NCBI RefSeq assembly: GCF_037479095.1
Contig: NZ_JBBGZW010000001.1
Coordinates: 1,426,001-1,490,000 of the forward strand
Direction: 5' to 3'
DNA length: 64,000 bases
Source of the DNA: Pantoea nemavictus
GTDB lineage: Bacteria > Pseudomonadota > Gammaproteobacteria > Enterobacterales > Enterobacteriaceae
Of the stretch, positions 44,429 to 52,691 are shown piece by piece (within the stretch, counting starts at the first letter, position 1; each line of letters opens with the position of its first letter). The position numbers and the translations under genes are program-made. The notes below the pieces were generated by a model. It was not told where the DNA came from. It saw nothing but the letters and a program-made list of their open reading frames with translations, and ran no database searches.

Positions 44429-45280
44429 ATGTTTGCCATGATGAATGACCTGATTCAGGCCGCTGCCCAACAGCGCTACGCGGTGCTGGCGATTAACTGC
44501 TTCAACCTTGAAACCGCGCGCGCCGCCATTCAGGCCGCCGAACAGCAGCGCGCCCCGCTGATCCTCAATGTTTATCAGGGGCATAGCGCGCACTTTCCGC
44601 CAGCGATCGCAGTGCCGTTAGTCCAAGCGCTGGCCGATACCGCCCGCGTGCCAGTGGCGCTGGCACTCGATCACGGCAAAGCGTTTCCGCTGATTGGTCA
44701 GGCGTTTCGCGCCGGTTTTACCGGCTTGATGATTGATGCCTCATCGGAGCCACTTGCCGAGAACATTCGCCAGACCGCCGCGGTGGTAAAGATGGCGCAC
44801 ACCGCCGGCGTTTGCGTGGAAGGCGAGTTAGGGCATATCGCCCATGCGCCCACCTACGCGCTGGCGGATGCTTCGGTAAAGATGACGCAGGTGGCGGATG
44901 TGCTGCCGTTTATCGAGCAGACCGATATCGATCTGCTGGCGATTTCAGTCGGCACGGCGCACGGGCTTTATCCGGCGGGCGTAAAGCCAAAGATTGATTT
45001 CCAGCGCTTGCAGGAGCTGCAGGCGGTTTCCACCCGACCGCTGGCGCTGCATGGCGGTTCGGGCACGCCGGCCGAGGATATTCGCCGCGTGAGCGAGTTT
45101 GGCGTCGCCAAGATTAACGTCGGCGCGGCGGTGTTTGATGCCGGGAAAATGGCAGTTGAACAGGCGCTGAAACAGCACCCCCACGCCGAGCTCGCCGATC
45201 TCCTTGCGCTGATGGAATCCGCCTGCCGCGAAGTGGTGGTTGAGTATCTGAGCTGGTCGGGCTCGGCGGGCAAGGTTTAG
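44429..45280 (+). CDS. Class II (zinc) ketose-phosphate aldolase, GatY/KbaY family, copy 1
   Basis: A 283-residue class II aldolase. Zinc and catalytic residues are present: D and H in ALALDHGKAF, E in CVEGELGH, H in SVGTAHGLYP and H in LALHGGSGTP. The phosphate-binding loop after KINV reads GAAVFDAG rather than the ATEL or SSDM seen in relatives, so substrate preference may differ. It follows the EIIC gene by nine bases, so it is expected to cleave the sugar phosphate delivered by this PTS into DHAP and an aldehyde. No sugar-phosphate kinase is present in the operon. Confidence 0.88.
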   Translation: MFAMMNDLIQAAAQQRYAVLAINCFNLETARAAIQAAEQQRAPLILNVYQGHSAHFPPAIAVPLVQALADTARVPVALALDHGKAFPLIGQAFRAGFTGLMIDASSEPLAENIRQTAAVVKMAHTAGVCVEGELGHIAHAPTYALADASVKMTQVADVLPFIEQTDIDLLAISVGTAHGLYPAGVKPKIDFQRLQELQAVSTRPLALHGGSGTPAEDIRRVSEFGVAKINVGAAVFDAGKMAVEQALKQHPHAELADLLALMESACREVVVEYLSWSGSAGKV

Positions 45281-45297
45281 CAACGGCGCTGGCTGGC

Positions 45298-45348
45298 GGT
45301 CGCCATTAATGGCGACCCAACATTGTACGGTGCGCATTTAGGCGCACC
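45298..45348. repeat. Paired palindromes between the two aldolase genes
   Basis: A perfect 20-base palindrome GGTCGCCATTAATGGCGACC (45298-45317) is followed after 11 bases by a second hairpin with GGTGCGC/GGCGCACC-type arms (45329-45348). This looks like a two-hairpin intergenic repeat, which could stabilise the upstream mRNA or lower readthrough into the second aldolase. Confidence 0.75.
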
Positions 45349-45435
45349 CGGTTTTAAAAATCACCTTATCACTCTCCATCATCGGGTCGGCGCGCGCGTC
45401 GGCTCCGGTAAACATCACGCTGAGGAAAAATTAAC

Positions 45436-46296
45436 ATGTTGATTTCAATGAAAGAGATGTTGGCACCGACTCGTGAACACCGTTATGCGATTGGCGCTTT
45501 TAATGTGGCGGACAGCTGCTTTATCCGTGCGGTAGTGGAAGAAGCCGAAGCCACAAACACGCCCGCGATAATTTCCATCCACCCGAGCGAGCTGGAGTTT
45601 GTCACCGATGCGTTCTTTGGCTATGTGCGTGAACGCACGCTAAAAAGCAAAGTGCCGTTTACCCTCCACCTCGATCATGGCGCGTCTATCGCCCAGGTGT
45701 TGCGCGCCATTCAGTGCGGTTTTACTTCGGTGATGATCGATGGTTCGCTGCTGCCCTATGAAGAGAACGTGGCGCTGACCAAAGAGGTGGTGAAGCTAGC
45801 GCACGCGGTGGGGGTGTCGGTGGAAGGTGAACTCGGCACCATCGGCGATACCGGTACTTCTGTGGAAGGCGGCGTGAGTAAGGTGATCTATACCGAACCG
45901 GCGCAGGCGGAGGATTTTGTGCAGCGCACCGGCGTGGATACGCTGGCGGTGGCGATTGGTACCGCGCACGGTATCTATCCCAAAAATATGAAGCCGGAAC
46001 TGCAGATGCATATCCTGCGAGACATTTCACAGCGCGTGACCATTCCGCTGGTGCTGCACGGCGGTTCAGCCAATCCGGATGCGGAGATCGCTGAAGCGGT
46101 GACGCTTGGGGTGGGTAAAATCAATATTTCCAGCGATATGAAATTTGCCTATTTCGATAAGCTGCGTGAAATTCTGGCGCGTGAGACCTGGTGGGATCCG
46201 AACGTGATTTATCCGGATGCGATTACTGCCGCGAAAGCGGTGATTCGCTACAAAATGAATCTGTTTGGTGGATTGGGTAAAGCGAGTTTGTACTGA
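45436..46296 (+). CDS. Class II (zinc) ketose-phosphate aldolase, copy 2
   Basis: A 286-residue class II aldolase, clearly a distinct family member from copy 1. Metal and catalytic residues are kept: LHLDHGASIAQ, SVEGELGTIG, IGTAHGIYPKN and LVLHGGSANPDAEI, with KINISSDMKFAYF as the phosphate loop. Fructose-, tagatose- or other ketose-bisphosphate cleavage is possible. It follows copy 1 by 155 bases containing two hairpins, so it may have its own promoter or be differentially expressed. TGAGGAAAAATTAAC precedes the ATG. Confidence 0.88.
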   Translation: MLISMKEMLAPTREHRYAIGAFNVADSCFIRAVVEEAEATNTPAIISIHPSELEFVTDAFFGYVRERTLKSKVPFTLHLDHGASIAQVLRAIQCGFTSVMIDGSLLPYEENVALTKEVVKLAHAVGVSVEGELGTIGDTGTSVEGGVSKVIYTEPAQAEDFVQRTGVDTLAVAIGTAHGIYPKNMKPELQMHILRDISQRVTIPLVLHGGSANPDAEIAEAVTLGVGKINISSDMKFAYFDKLREILARETWWDPNVIYPDAITAAKAVIRYKMNLFGGLGKASLY

Positions 46297-46310
46297 TCGT
46301 TATGCTACCT

Positions 46311-46402
46311 TGCGCAATAAATTGCGCCGCTACAGTAAGTGCACGTATTGAGGCTTGTGCCCAAACAGTGCACAAAACCGTAGCGGCGCGATTTATCGCG
46401 CA
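46311..46402. repeat. Inverted hairpin pair (BIME-like) acting also as terminator
   Basis: Two inverted 23-base elements flank 46 bases: the left one (46311-46333) contains GCGCAAT/ATTGCGC plus CCGCTAC, and the right one (46380-46402) contains GTAGCGG plus GCGCGAT/ATCGCGC. They agree at 21 of 23 bases. The right hairpin is followed by eight T bases, giving a rho-independent terminator for the rightward aldolase operon opposite the convergent gene at 46409. Confidence 0.8.
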
Positions 46403-46408
46403 TTTTTT

Positions 46409-47173
46409 TTACTTAATCACCCCTAACCACTGTCCGGCAATCTGTGCATATTCGCCGGTGGCGGTGCTGAGATGCAGCCACTGATCGACATACAGCTTCC
46501 AGCTCATATCATCGCGCGGGATCATGTACGCCTTCTCTCCGTACTGCATCGGCTTATCCGGATTGATCGCGCACAGCGTTGGATAGTGCTTTTGCTGGAA
46601 TAGCGCTTCAGACGCATCGGTGATCATCACATCGGCTTTGTTATCCACCAGCTGCTGGAAAATGCCGACGTTATCGGCAAGGTGCAGCGTCGCCTGCGGC
46701 AGATGGCTGTGGACGAAGGCTTCATTGGTGCCGCCGGCCGGTTCAATGACCCGCACGCTGGCCTGGTTGATTTGTTCAACCGTTTGATATTTCGCTTTGT
46801 CATCGCAGCGCACCAGCGGAATTTTACCATCCACGCCGAGCGGTTGGGCAAACCAGGCAATCTGCTGACGCTTCAGCGTTACCGATACGCCGCCCAAGGC
46901 GATATCACACTGCTTCGCCACAAAATCATCACTCAGGGTTTTCCATGTGGTCGGCACCCATTGCACTTTTGCGCCAAGGCTGGCGGCCAGCGATTGCGCC
47001 ATGCTGATGTCCAACCCTTCATATTGGCCATCGCTGCGCAGATAGCTGTAAGGTTTGTAATCGCCGGTGGTACAGACTTTTAAGGTTTTGCTGGCACGGA
47101 TTTCATCAAGGTGGGATTTCGCCTGAGCAGCGCCGGTCACCAGAAGTAATGCACTCAGTATCGCGGTTTTCAT
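46409..47173 (-). CDS. PheC-like periplasmic cyclohexadienyl/arogenate dehydratase
   Basis: A 254-residue secreted protein (signal MKTAILSALLLVTGAAQA) of the amino-acid solute-binding fold. It follows remembered Pseudomonas aeruginosa PheC almost throughout: TTGDYKPYSY, GLDISMAQSLAASLGAKV, EPAGGTNEAFVHSHLP, GIFQQLVDNKADVMITDASEAL, and KAYMIPRDD with YVDQWLHL. The glutamate in TDASEAL is the proposed catalytic base. PheC converts prephenate to phenylpyruvate and arogenate to phenylalanine in the periplasm. A plain amino-acid binding protein is the alternative, but no ABC permease genes are adjacent. Confidence 0.8.
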   Translation of the reverse strand: MKTAILSALLLVTGAAQAKSHLDEIRASKTLKVCTTGDYKPYSYLRSDGQYEGLDISMAQSLAASLGAKVQWVPTTWKTLSDDFVAKQCDIALGGVSVTLKRQQIAWFAQPLGVDGKIPLVRCDDKAKYQTVEQINQASVRVIEPAGGTNEAFVHSHLPQATLHLADNVGIFQQLVDNKADVMITDASEALFQQKHYPTLCAINPDKPMQYGEKAYMIPRDDMSWKLYVDQWLHLSTATGEYAQIAGQWLGVIK

Positions 47174-47332
47174 GGCTTCTTCTTTTTCGAGTTGATGTTG
47201 GTATGCGCGCAGATTGTTTCATAAGCCGCCGCATTATTGCTGTATTCGCAAAAGTGTTGTGATCAATCACGCATTTTTCTCTCTCCCGCACGCGCGTAGA
47301 GTGTGCGCCATCAACGAGAAACGGAGCGAAAC

Positions 47333-47914
47333 ATGAGCAATATTTTAATTATCGACGGCGGAAAAACCTTTGCCCATTCGAAAGGCGAGCTGAATCATAC
47401 GTTAACCGACGTGGCGGCCAGCCAACTGCGCGATCTCGGCCATCAGGTGCAAGTCACCCTTGCCGATAGCGATTACAACGTGACTGATGAAGTGCAGAAA
47501 TATCTCGACAGCGATGTGGTGATTTATCAGATGCCAGGCTGGTGGATGGGCGAACCATGGACGGTGAAAAAGTACATCGATGACGTCTTTACCGAAGGTC
47601 ACGGTTCACTGTATGCCAGCGATGGCCGCACGCGCAGTGATGCCGGTAAAAAGTACGGTTCGGGCGGCTTGATTCAGGGCAAAAAATACATGTTGTCTTT
47701 GACCTGGAACGCCCCGCTGGAAGCGTTTAACGATCCAGAGCAGTTCTTCGAAGGCGTCGGTGTAGATGGTTTGTATCTGCACTTCCATAAAGCCAACCAG
47801 TTCCTCGGGATGGAAGCTCTGCCGACCTTTATCTGTAACGATGTGATTAAGATGCCGGATGTGCCACGCGATATTGAGCGTTATCGGACTCATCTCAGCC
47901 AGATCTTTGCTTAA
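47333..47914 (+). CDS. mdaB: NADPH:quinone oxidoreductase MdaB
   Basis: A 193-residue flavodoxin-fold enzyme (E. coli 193) that reduces quinones by two electrons, limiting redox cycling. Seen: SNILIIDGGKTFAHSKGELNHTL at the FAD site, YQMPGWWMGEPWTVKKYIDDVF, and MLSLTWNAPLEAF. The ATG at 47333 has GGAGCGAAAC upstream; an in-frame upstream ATG at 47303 is not supported. It forms an operon with ygiN, 31 bases downstream. Confidence 0.97.
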   Translation: MSNILIIDGGKTFAHSKGELNHTLTDVAASQLRDLGHQVQVTLADSDYNVTDEVQKYLDSDVVIYQMPGWWMGEPWTVKKYIDDVFTEGHGSLYASDGRTRSDAGKKYGSGGLIQGKKYMLSLTWNAPLEAFNDPEQFFEGVGVDGLYLHFHKANQFLGMEALPTFICNDVIKMPDVPRDIERYRTHLSQIFA

Positions 47915-47945
47915 CTGTAAGCACCCAGGGAAAAGAGGAAGCATT

Positions 47946-48257
47946 ATGTTAACCGTCGTCGCAGAGATTTGTGTGAAGCCAGGCCGCCGTCAGGTGGTGC
48001 TGGATGCTATTAATAAACTGATTCCAACCGTGCTGGAAGAGGATGGCTGCCATCAGTACGATGCGCTGGTGGATCATCAAGCGCAGGTGCCGTGGAAACA
48101 GAATTCGCCAGACTCGATTTTTATGCTGGAGTTGTGGGAATCACTGCGCCATCTGGAGCAGCATCAGCAAATGCCGCATATGGATGCGCATCGCGAAATC
48201 ATTAAAGATGAAGTGGTTGATGTGAAAATTTTGGTGCTGGAAGACGCAAAGAAATAG
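47946..48257 (+). CDS. ygiN: Quinol monooxygenase YgiN
   Basis: A 103-residue protein of the antibiotic-biosynthesis-monooxygenase fold (E. coli 104): MLTVVAEICVKPGRRQVVLDAINKL, EEDGCHQYDALVDHQ and SIFMLELWESLRHLEQHQQMPHM. It re-oxidises quinols made by MdaB, forming a quinone cycle. ATG at 47946 has AGAGGAAGC upstream and matches the E. coli start. The strong hairpin at 48298 terminates the mdaB-ygiN transcript. Confidence 0.96.
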   Translation: MLTVVAEICVKPGRRQVVLDAINKLIPTVLEEDGCHQYDALVDHQAQVPWKQNSPDSIFMLELWESLRHLEQHQQMPHMDAHREIIKDEVVDVKILVLEDAKK

Positions 48258-48297
48258 GTCAGTGGTTCATTTTTTGTATCCGCATCAAGCATAAAAA

Positions 48298-48324
48298 AAC
48301 CCCAATCTTTCGATTGGGGTTTTT
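48298..48324. terminator. Bidirectional terminator, ygiN / Ig gene
   Basis: Hairpin AACCCCAATC/GATTGGGGTT with a TTTC loop, flanked by an A7 run on the left and TTT on the right. It serves both the rightward ygiN transcript and the leftward 1067-aa Ig gene transcript. Confidence 0.92.
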
Positions 48325-48344
48325 GTTTAGCAGCTAATCAGAGA

Positions 48345-51300
48345 TTAGTGCTGTTGCTCCTGGTTCAGGTTGTGCTGTACCAGCACTTCCGCATCACCAC
48401 CGTTGTTCTGGTAAACGTCATACTCAACGCCTGCCACGGTTACGGTGCCGTTCGCCTGGCTCCAGTTATTCACATCTTCACCTTTCGGCAGGATGTCTTC
48501 CAGCGTCACTTCCTTACCGGCTTTCTCTGCTACCACCATCTGCGTTTTGCCGTTGTCGATGAACAGTGAATCATTGCTGTTAGCAATAATGTCGTTCAGT
48601 GACATGTGCATCAGATCTTCTTCTTCCAGTTCATTGATGCTAGCTGGAACAGGTTTTGGTCTCTCTGGCGGAGTGATATCGACTTTAACCTTAAAGTCTG
48701 CATCAATCGCCAACTCGTTACCCGCTTTATCAAAGAAGCTTGCGGTAAAGTGGTACCAAGCCTCAGGCAGTTCCTCCGTATCCAGCCTCCACACCCCGTT
48801 CTCTACCGTGGTACTGCCGATGATGTTGGTACGTTCCTGATCACCATAAACGATTACCACGTCACCATCGGTACCGGTACCGCGCATGATCAAGGTCTGG
48901 TCATTGACTTCACCAGGTCCAGCCGTCGCATCCCTTTCTACAGGCAGCTTAGTAACTGGATCTAATTTATTGTCAGCATGAACGCTGTCAAAGGTACCTG
49001 AGGTCGGTATTGAGGTATCGACAATGAAATCAGCTACATCAACGATTTCGCCACGTTTACCTGAGCCACTCACTGGCTGCACTTTGATGCTATGAGCAGT
49101 TTCTGCAAGCTGTGGCAGCTCAAATGACCACTCACCGTTTTCAACGTTGGCACGACCGATTTCATCTTCACCATCGTAAATGATGACCTGTGTGCCATCC
49201 TGACCTTTACCCGTCAGAACAGGCTTGTCATCGTCGGTCTCAGTACCATTTTCGATCGGACCGGTAATCAAGCCAACGTTATCGGTCAGAACCAAATCGG
49301 TTAATGCACCTGGCTCTTTGGTATCAATAATCAACTGAATCGGATCCGATTTATCAGATTCATTACCCACTGGATCGGTGATGACAACGATAACTTCGTA
49401 ATCACCATCAGGGATTGGCTCTTCTGGACGAATGGTCCATTCGCCACCTTCACCGACGATGGTAGAACCAATGACCGTGTCATTACCGTCTTCATCGCGA
49501 ATGATGATTTTTACGATATCGTCTTTGTCAGCATCCTCTCCACCAAACTCAGGACGGCTATCGTCAATCGGTTCACCCGGCGCAACAATCGAGCCTGCGT
49601 TGTCACCTTCGTGATCGATGATGGTCGGTTCAGAAGGCTTCGCTGGTGGTGTGGTATCAACCACGATATTCACCGGATCAGAATCGCCGGAGCTCTTGCC
49701 CGTTTCTGGATCTACAACGCGAACCACTAACTGATGGGGGCCGTCTTCAAACTTATCATCCTCAGGGATTTCAAACTCCCACTCGCCGTTTTCAACGACC
49801 GTTGAGCCAATAGGTTTGCCGTTATCAGAGATAATGATGATTTCACCATCATTACCCTTACCACGCAGAACCGGGGTTGCATCGCCGGTGGCGTCACCGT
49901 CGTTAATGACGACATCGGCTGGACCGTTATTGGCAATCACTTCGTCAATTTGCGTTGGTGGCAGCATTTTTGAATCAACTACCAGCTGGAAATTATCGGA
50001 GCCAGCGGACTCGGTACCGCCTTTCGACACCGCATCAATACGCAGGTTGTGGGTACCGTCGTCCTGATCTGGCAGGACGATTTCCCACCGGCCTTGCTGG
50101 TCAACGATGGTGCTGGCAATGACTTTATCACCTTCCCAGATACGCACTGTGGAACCTGCTGTGCCTGCGCCTGACATAATTGGCGTTTTGTCATCAGTGG
50201 CCTTACCGGATTCCACCAGTCCTACAGTTCCCTCATCATCCCAAACCTTTTCCACTTTCGGCACAACCGGTATTGAGGTATCTAATTTGATAACGAAGTT
50301 ATCGGATTTAGGGCTCATGCGATCGTGGCGATCTTTATACTCCGCAGTAAATGCATGCGTGTCACCATCCAGTTCTGGCGTGGTGAAGGTCCAGCGGCCA
50401 TCTGCGCCTACGGTCAAGGAGCCAATGGGAGCACTTGAGTTGATATCGTAGATATAAACTGTCGAGCCTGGCGCAGCCACGCCGCTGATGGTTGGGGTTG
50501 TGTCATTGGTGTAGTGACCTGATGTCAGCCAATCCGTTGCACCGTTATCATCAATCACGCGCATAATTTGCGGTTTTTCTGGTAAAGAGCTGTCGATCAC
50601 ATAGATCTGTTGCAACGGCTCACCCCAGTTATCGCCCAGATCGCAGTAGCGCACCTGATAGACATAAATGCCGTCCGGCAGCTCCGGGAATCCGTTGAAA
50701 CTCCATTTGCCCTCAGCGTCAGCATAGAAAGTGTGAGCATAATCACCAATGGCGACCTGCACCTTGACGAATGGCTCAGCTGTTCCTTCATACTTTAATG
50801 CACCAGTGCTTGAATAAGTGCGTGGTGTGGTAAGGGAATCCTTGCTCTCTTCAAAAGTGCCCACTCCAGCAGTCTCGTTTGCGACTTCAGAGGCTTCAGC
50901 CACTCCCTTTTCAGCAAAGACCACAGCGCCACCGCTGATCGTCATATTGAATGGGGTTGACTTGACGCTGGTATTGGTAGCCGCATCCTGCGAAGTGACG
51001 GTCAGGATATGGTCGCCATCGCCCAGTTCAGGAGTGATGGTCCATGCACCCATTTTGTCTGCACGCGCTTCGCCAATCGGCGTGGTGCCGTCTTTATCAT
51101 AGAGATAAACCATGGATTCCGGCTCAGCCACACCCGAGATGACAGGTTTACGTTCATCACTGGTTTGGCCCGGCGTCAGGTTACCCATATCGCTACCGGT
51201 ATTGTCCACAACACGCCAAATCTCAGGCGCTGCAGGTGGGGTGTTGTCAATGTTTAAAATGTACAGCAAAGGGTCGCCATCGTTACCGCCGGCATCAAAG

Positions 51301-51548
51301 GTTCGCACCTGAATAACGTGTTCACCTTCCGCCCATTTACCACTTTCCCATGCTAACGTTGGATCATAGCTCCACTTACCATCGGCACCCAGCTCAATGG
51401 TCTTGGAGTAACCATCAATGACGATTTCAGCCGTGCCATAGGGCTCGCCGGTTAACTGATCTTCCCATTTGTAAGCGGAGTTTTTAGTATTAATAATAAT
51501 CGCTGGATATTCCGGCGGTGGGGCATCGTTAATAATATGTTTCGTCAT
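48345..51548 (-). CDS. Ig-repeat surface/secreted protein, 1067 aa, no signal peptide
   Basis: Nine Ig-like repeats of about 95-110 residues fill residues 1-975; most open with a (D/A)DN(G/N) or DD(E/N)G turn, contain TDDxTPxLxGxGxxGxxVxI and GxWxFxxPEL, and close with VDTTPPxxP linkers. The last 90 residues form the domain shared with the protein at 28554 (MSLNDIIANSNDSLFID ... VTLEDILPKGEDVNNWSQ ... YDVYQ ... AEVLVQ). There is no Sec signal, anchor or RTX motif, and the protein is very acidic. It is the last gene of a BapA-prefix/OmpA/Ig cluster. Type I secretion to the surface or medium is the likely route, inferred from the C-terminal domain. Confidence 0.78.
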   Translation of the reverse strand: MTKHIINDAPPPEYPAIIINTKNSAYKWEDQLTGEPYGTAEIVIDGYSKTIELGADGKWSYDPTLAWESGKWAEGEHVIQVRTFDAGGNDGDPLLYILNIDNTPPAAPEIWRVVDNTGSDMGNLTPGQTSDERKPVISGVAEPESMVYLYDKDGTTPIGEARADKMGAWTITPELGDGDHILTVTSQDAATNTSVKSTPFNMTISGGAVVFAEKGVAEASEVANETAGVGTFEESKDSLTTPRTYSSTGALKYEGTAEPFVKVQVAIGDYAHTFYADAEGKWSFNGFPELPDGIYVYQVRYCDLGDNWGEPLQQIYVIDSSLPEKPQIMRVIDDNGATDWLTSGHYTNDTTPTISGVAAPGSTVYIYDINSSAPIGSLTVGADGRWTFTTPELDGDTHAFTAEYKDRHDRMSPKSDNFVIKLDTSIPVVPKVEKVWDDEGTVGLVESGKATDDKTPIMSGAGTAGSTVRIWEGDKVIASTIVDQQGRWEIVLPDQDDGTHNLRIDAVSKGGTESAGSDNFQLVVDSKMLPPTQIDEVIANNGPADVVINDGDATGDATPVLRGKGNDGEIIIISDNGKPIGSTVVENGEWEFEIPEDDKFEDGPHQLVVRVVDPETGKSSGDSDPVNIVVDTTPPAKPSEPTIIDHEGDNAGSIVAPGEPIDDSRPEFGGEDADKDDIVKIIIRDEDGNDTVIGSTIVGEGGEWTIRPEEPIPDGDYEVIVVITDPVGNESDKSDPIQLIIDTKEPGALTDLVLTDNVGLITGPIENGTETDDDKPVLTGKGQDGTQVIIYDGEDEIGRANVENGEWSFELPQLAETAHSIKVQPVSGSGKRGEIVDVADFIVDTSIPTSGTFDSVHADNKLDPVTKLPVERDATAGPGEVNDQTLIMRGTGTDGDVVIVYGDQERTNIIGSTTVENGVWRLDTEELPEAWYHFTASFFDKAGNELAIDADFKVKVDITPPERPKPVPASINELEEEDLMHMSLNDIIANSNDSLFIDNGKTQMVVAEKAGKEVTLEDILPKGEDVNNWSQANGTVTVAGVEYDVYQNNGGDAEVLVQHNLNQEQQH

Positions 51549-51627
51549 GATTACATTCCTTTTAAGATGTGGTTATCGGACTCCGGATTTCCCTCCGGAA
51601 CGAAATGATCTTCTCCTGATTAGCGCA

Positions 51628-51650
51628 ATTCGTTACACAGGACATGTCTC
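51628..51650 (-). promoter_or_regulatory. Shared upstream motif of the 1067-aa Ig gene
   Basis: On the minus strand GAGACATGTCC(TGT) is followed by GTAACGAAT. The first part matches GAGACAAGTCC(CGT) at 28460 and the second is the complement of ATTCGTTAC at 28479, both upstream of the 613-aa Ig gene. The core GGACATGTC is nearly palindromic, as an operator would be. Confidence 0.4.
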
Positions 51651-51758
51651 AAATCCCGAACGTTAATAATTTCACAATCAGAAATTAATACTTAAAATAA
51701 ATGGCCTCCAAATAATACCGGAAGGCCTTTAGTTAATAATAAGAAAATAACAAGCGTG

Positions 51759-52637
51759 TTATTTGTTTTCTACACTGATAATAACGCGACGCTCACTTGC
51801 ATAGCAGGCGACCAGCTCTTTACGTGTCCCCTGACACTGTTTAGATACCTGGCTTTCTCCCATACTTTGAGAAGAAATATTGGCACTGGACAGGCCATTA
51901 TTGACCAGTAATTTCTTAATCGCATCAGCACGACGCTGGCCCAATTTCATGTTGCTCTCTTCATCACCAATAGGATCGGTGAAACCAGAAACAACGATAT
52001 GCGCCTGCATGTTGGATTGCTGCTTCAGCATGGCAGTAAATTGTTGAATAGCCCTGCGGCCTTCATCGGAAATATCATCACTGTTGGCGCTGGCAAATTT
52101 AAACAGCAGGTCGGATGAAAATGTATAGTTATCATAAGACTGTGTTGTGCCTTGCTGACAAGCAACAACCGATGAAGCACGGGACAATAAATGCGTTTGC
52201 TGGCGGGTACCAACCAATTGCTGCTGCGCGTCTGTGGTACTGGTCACTAATGGACGACCCGATCCATCCAGGCTCGCGCGAATATAGTAGGTTTTTCCGG
52301 CTGCCAGGTTATCGCGCCACGGTTGCTGCTGCTTGCCCTGATACGATGGCGCATCATTGGTAAAACTTCCCAGCGAATGCACGCCTGGATTTAAACAGAA
52401 AGTACTGTATCCACCGGCAAGCAGTGAGGTCTGGAATTCACCATCCACATAAATATTTGCCGGTGAATTACTTACAGCATCTGCTGGACGATAATAAACA
52501 ATCCGTACTTGATCAGCCGCTGCGGCAGGCATTGAACGCCAGGTCTGACCAAAATTATTTTGGGCTTGTACATTGCATACCGTCATTACTGACAATGAAG
52601 CAAATGCAGCCAATATCATCATAGATTTATTTTTCAT
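51759..52637 (-). CDS. Secreted OmpA-domain protein of the Ig cluster
   Basis: A 292-residue protein with a Sec signal (MILAAFASLSVMTVCNVQA, cut before QNN; no good lipobox). Residues 30-150 form an unrecognised domain (VRIVYYRPADAVSNSPANIYVDGEFQTSLLAGGYSTFCLNPG), which looks like a small beta-rich periplasmic module. Residues 175-292 are an OmpA C-terminal domain; the peptidoglycan-binding Asp and Arg are present in SGFTDPIGDEESN and LGQRRADAIKKLL. It lies between the two Ig genes on the same strand, suggesting a cell-wall or outer-membrane partner for them. CGGAG sits five bases before the ATG. Confidence 0.85.
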   Translation of the reverse strand: MKNKSMMILAAFASLSVMTVCNVQAQNNFGQTWRSMPAAAADQVRIVYYRPADAVSNSPANIYVDGEFQTSLLAGGYSTFCLNPGVHSLGSFTNDAPSYQGKQQQPWRDNLAAGKTYYIRASLDGSGRPLVTSTTDAQQQLVGTRQQTHLLSRASSVVACQQGTTQSYDNYTFSSDLLFKFASANSDDISDEGRRAIQQFTAMLKQQSNMQAHIVVSGFTDPIGDEESNMKLGQRRADAIKKLLVNNGLSSANISSQSMGESQVSKQCQGTRKELVACYASERRVIISVENK

Positions 52638-52650
52638 AATAACTCCGGAA

Positions 52651-52674
52651 AACAGGTATCAAAGGATACCTGTT
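52651..52674 (-). terminator. Hairpin between the BapA-prefix gene and the OmpA-domain gene
   Basis: Perfect 10-base arms AACAGGTATC/GATACCTGTT with a 4-base loop, 18 bases after the upstream stop and just before the OmpA gene ribosome site, followed only by TT. It could attenuate transcription or protect the upstream mRNA end rather than fully terminate. Confidence 0.5.
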
Positions 52675-52691
52675 TCTCTTTATCTCAATAA

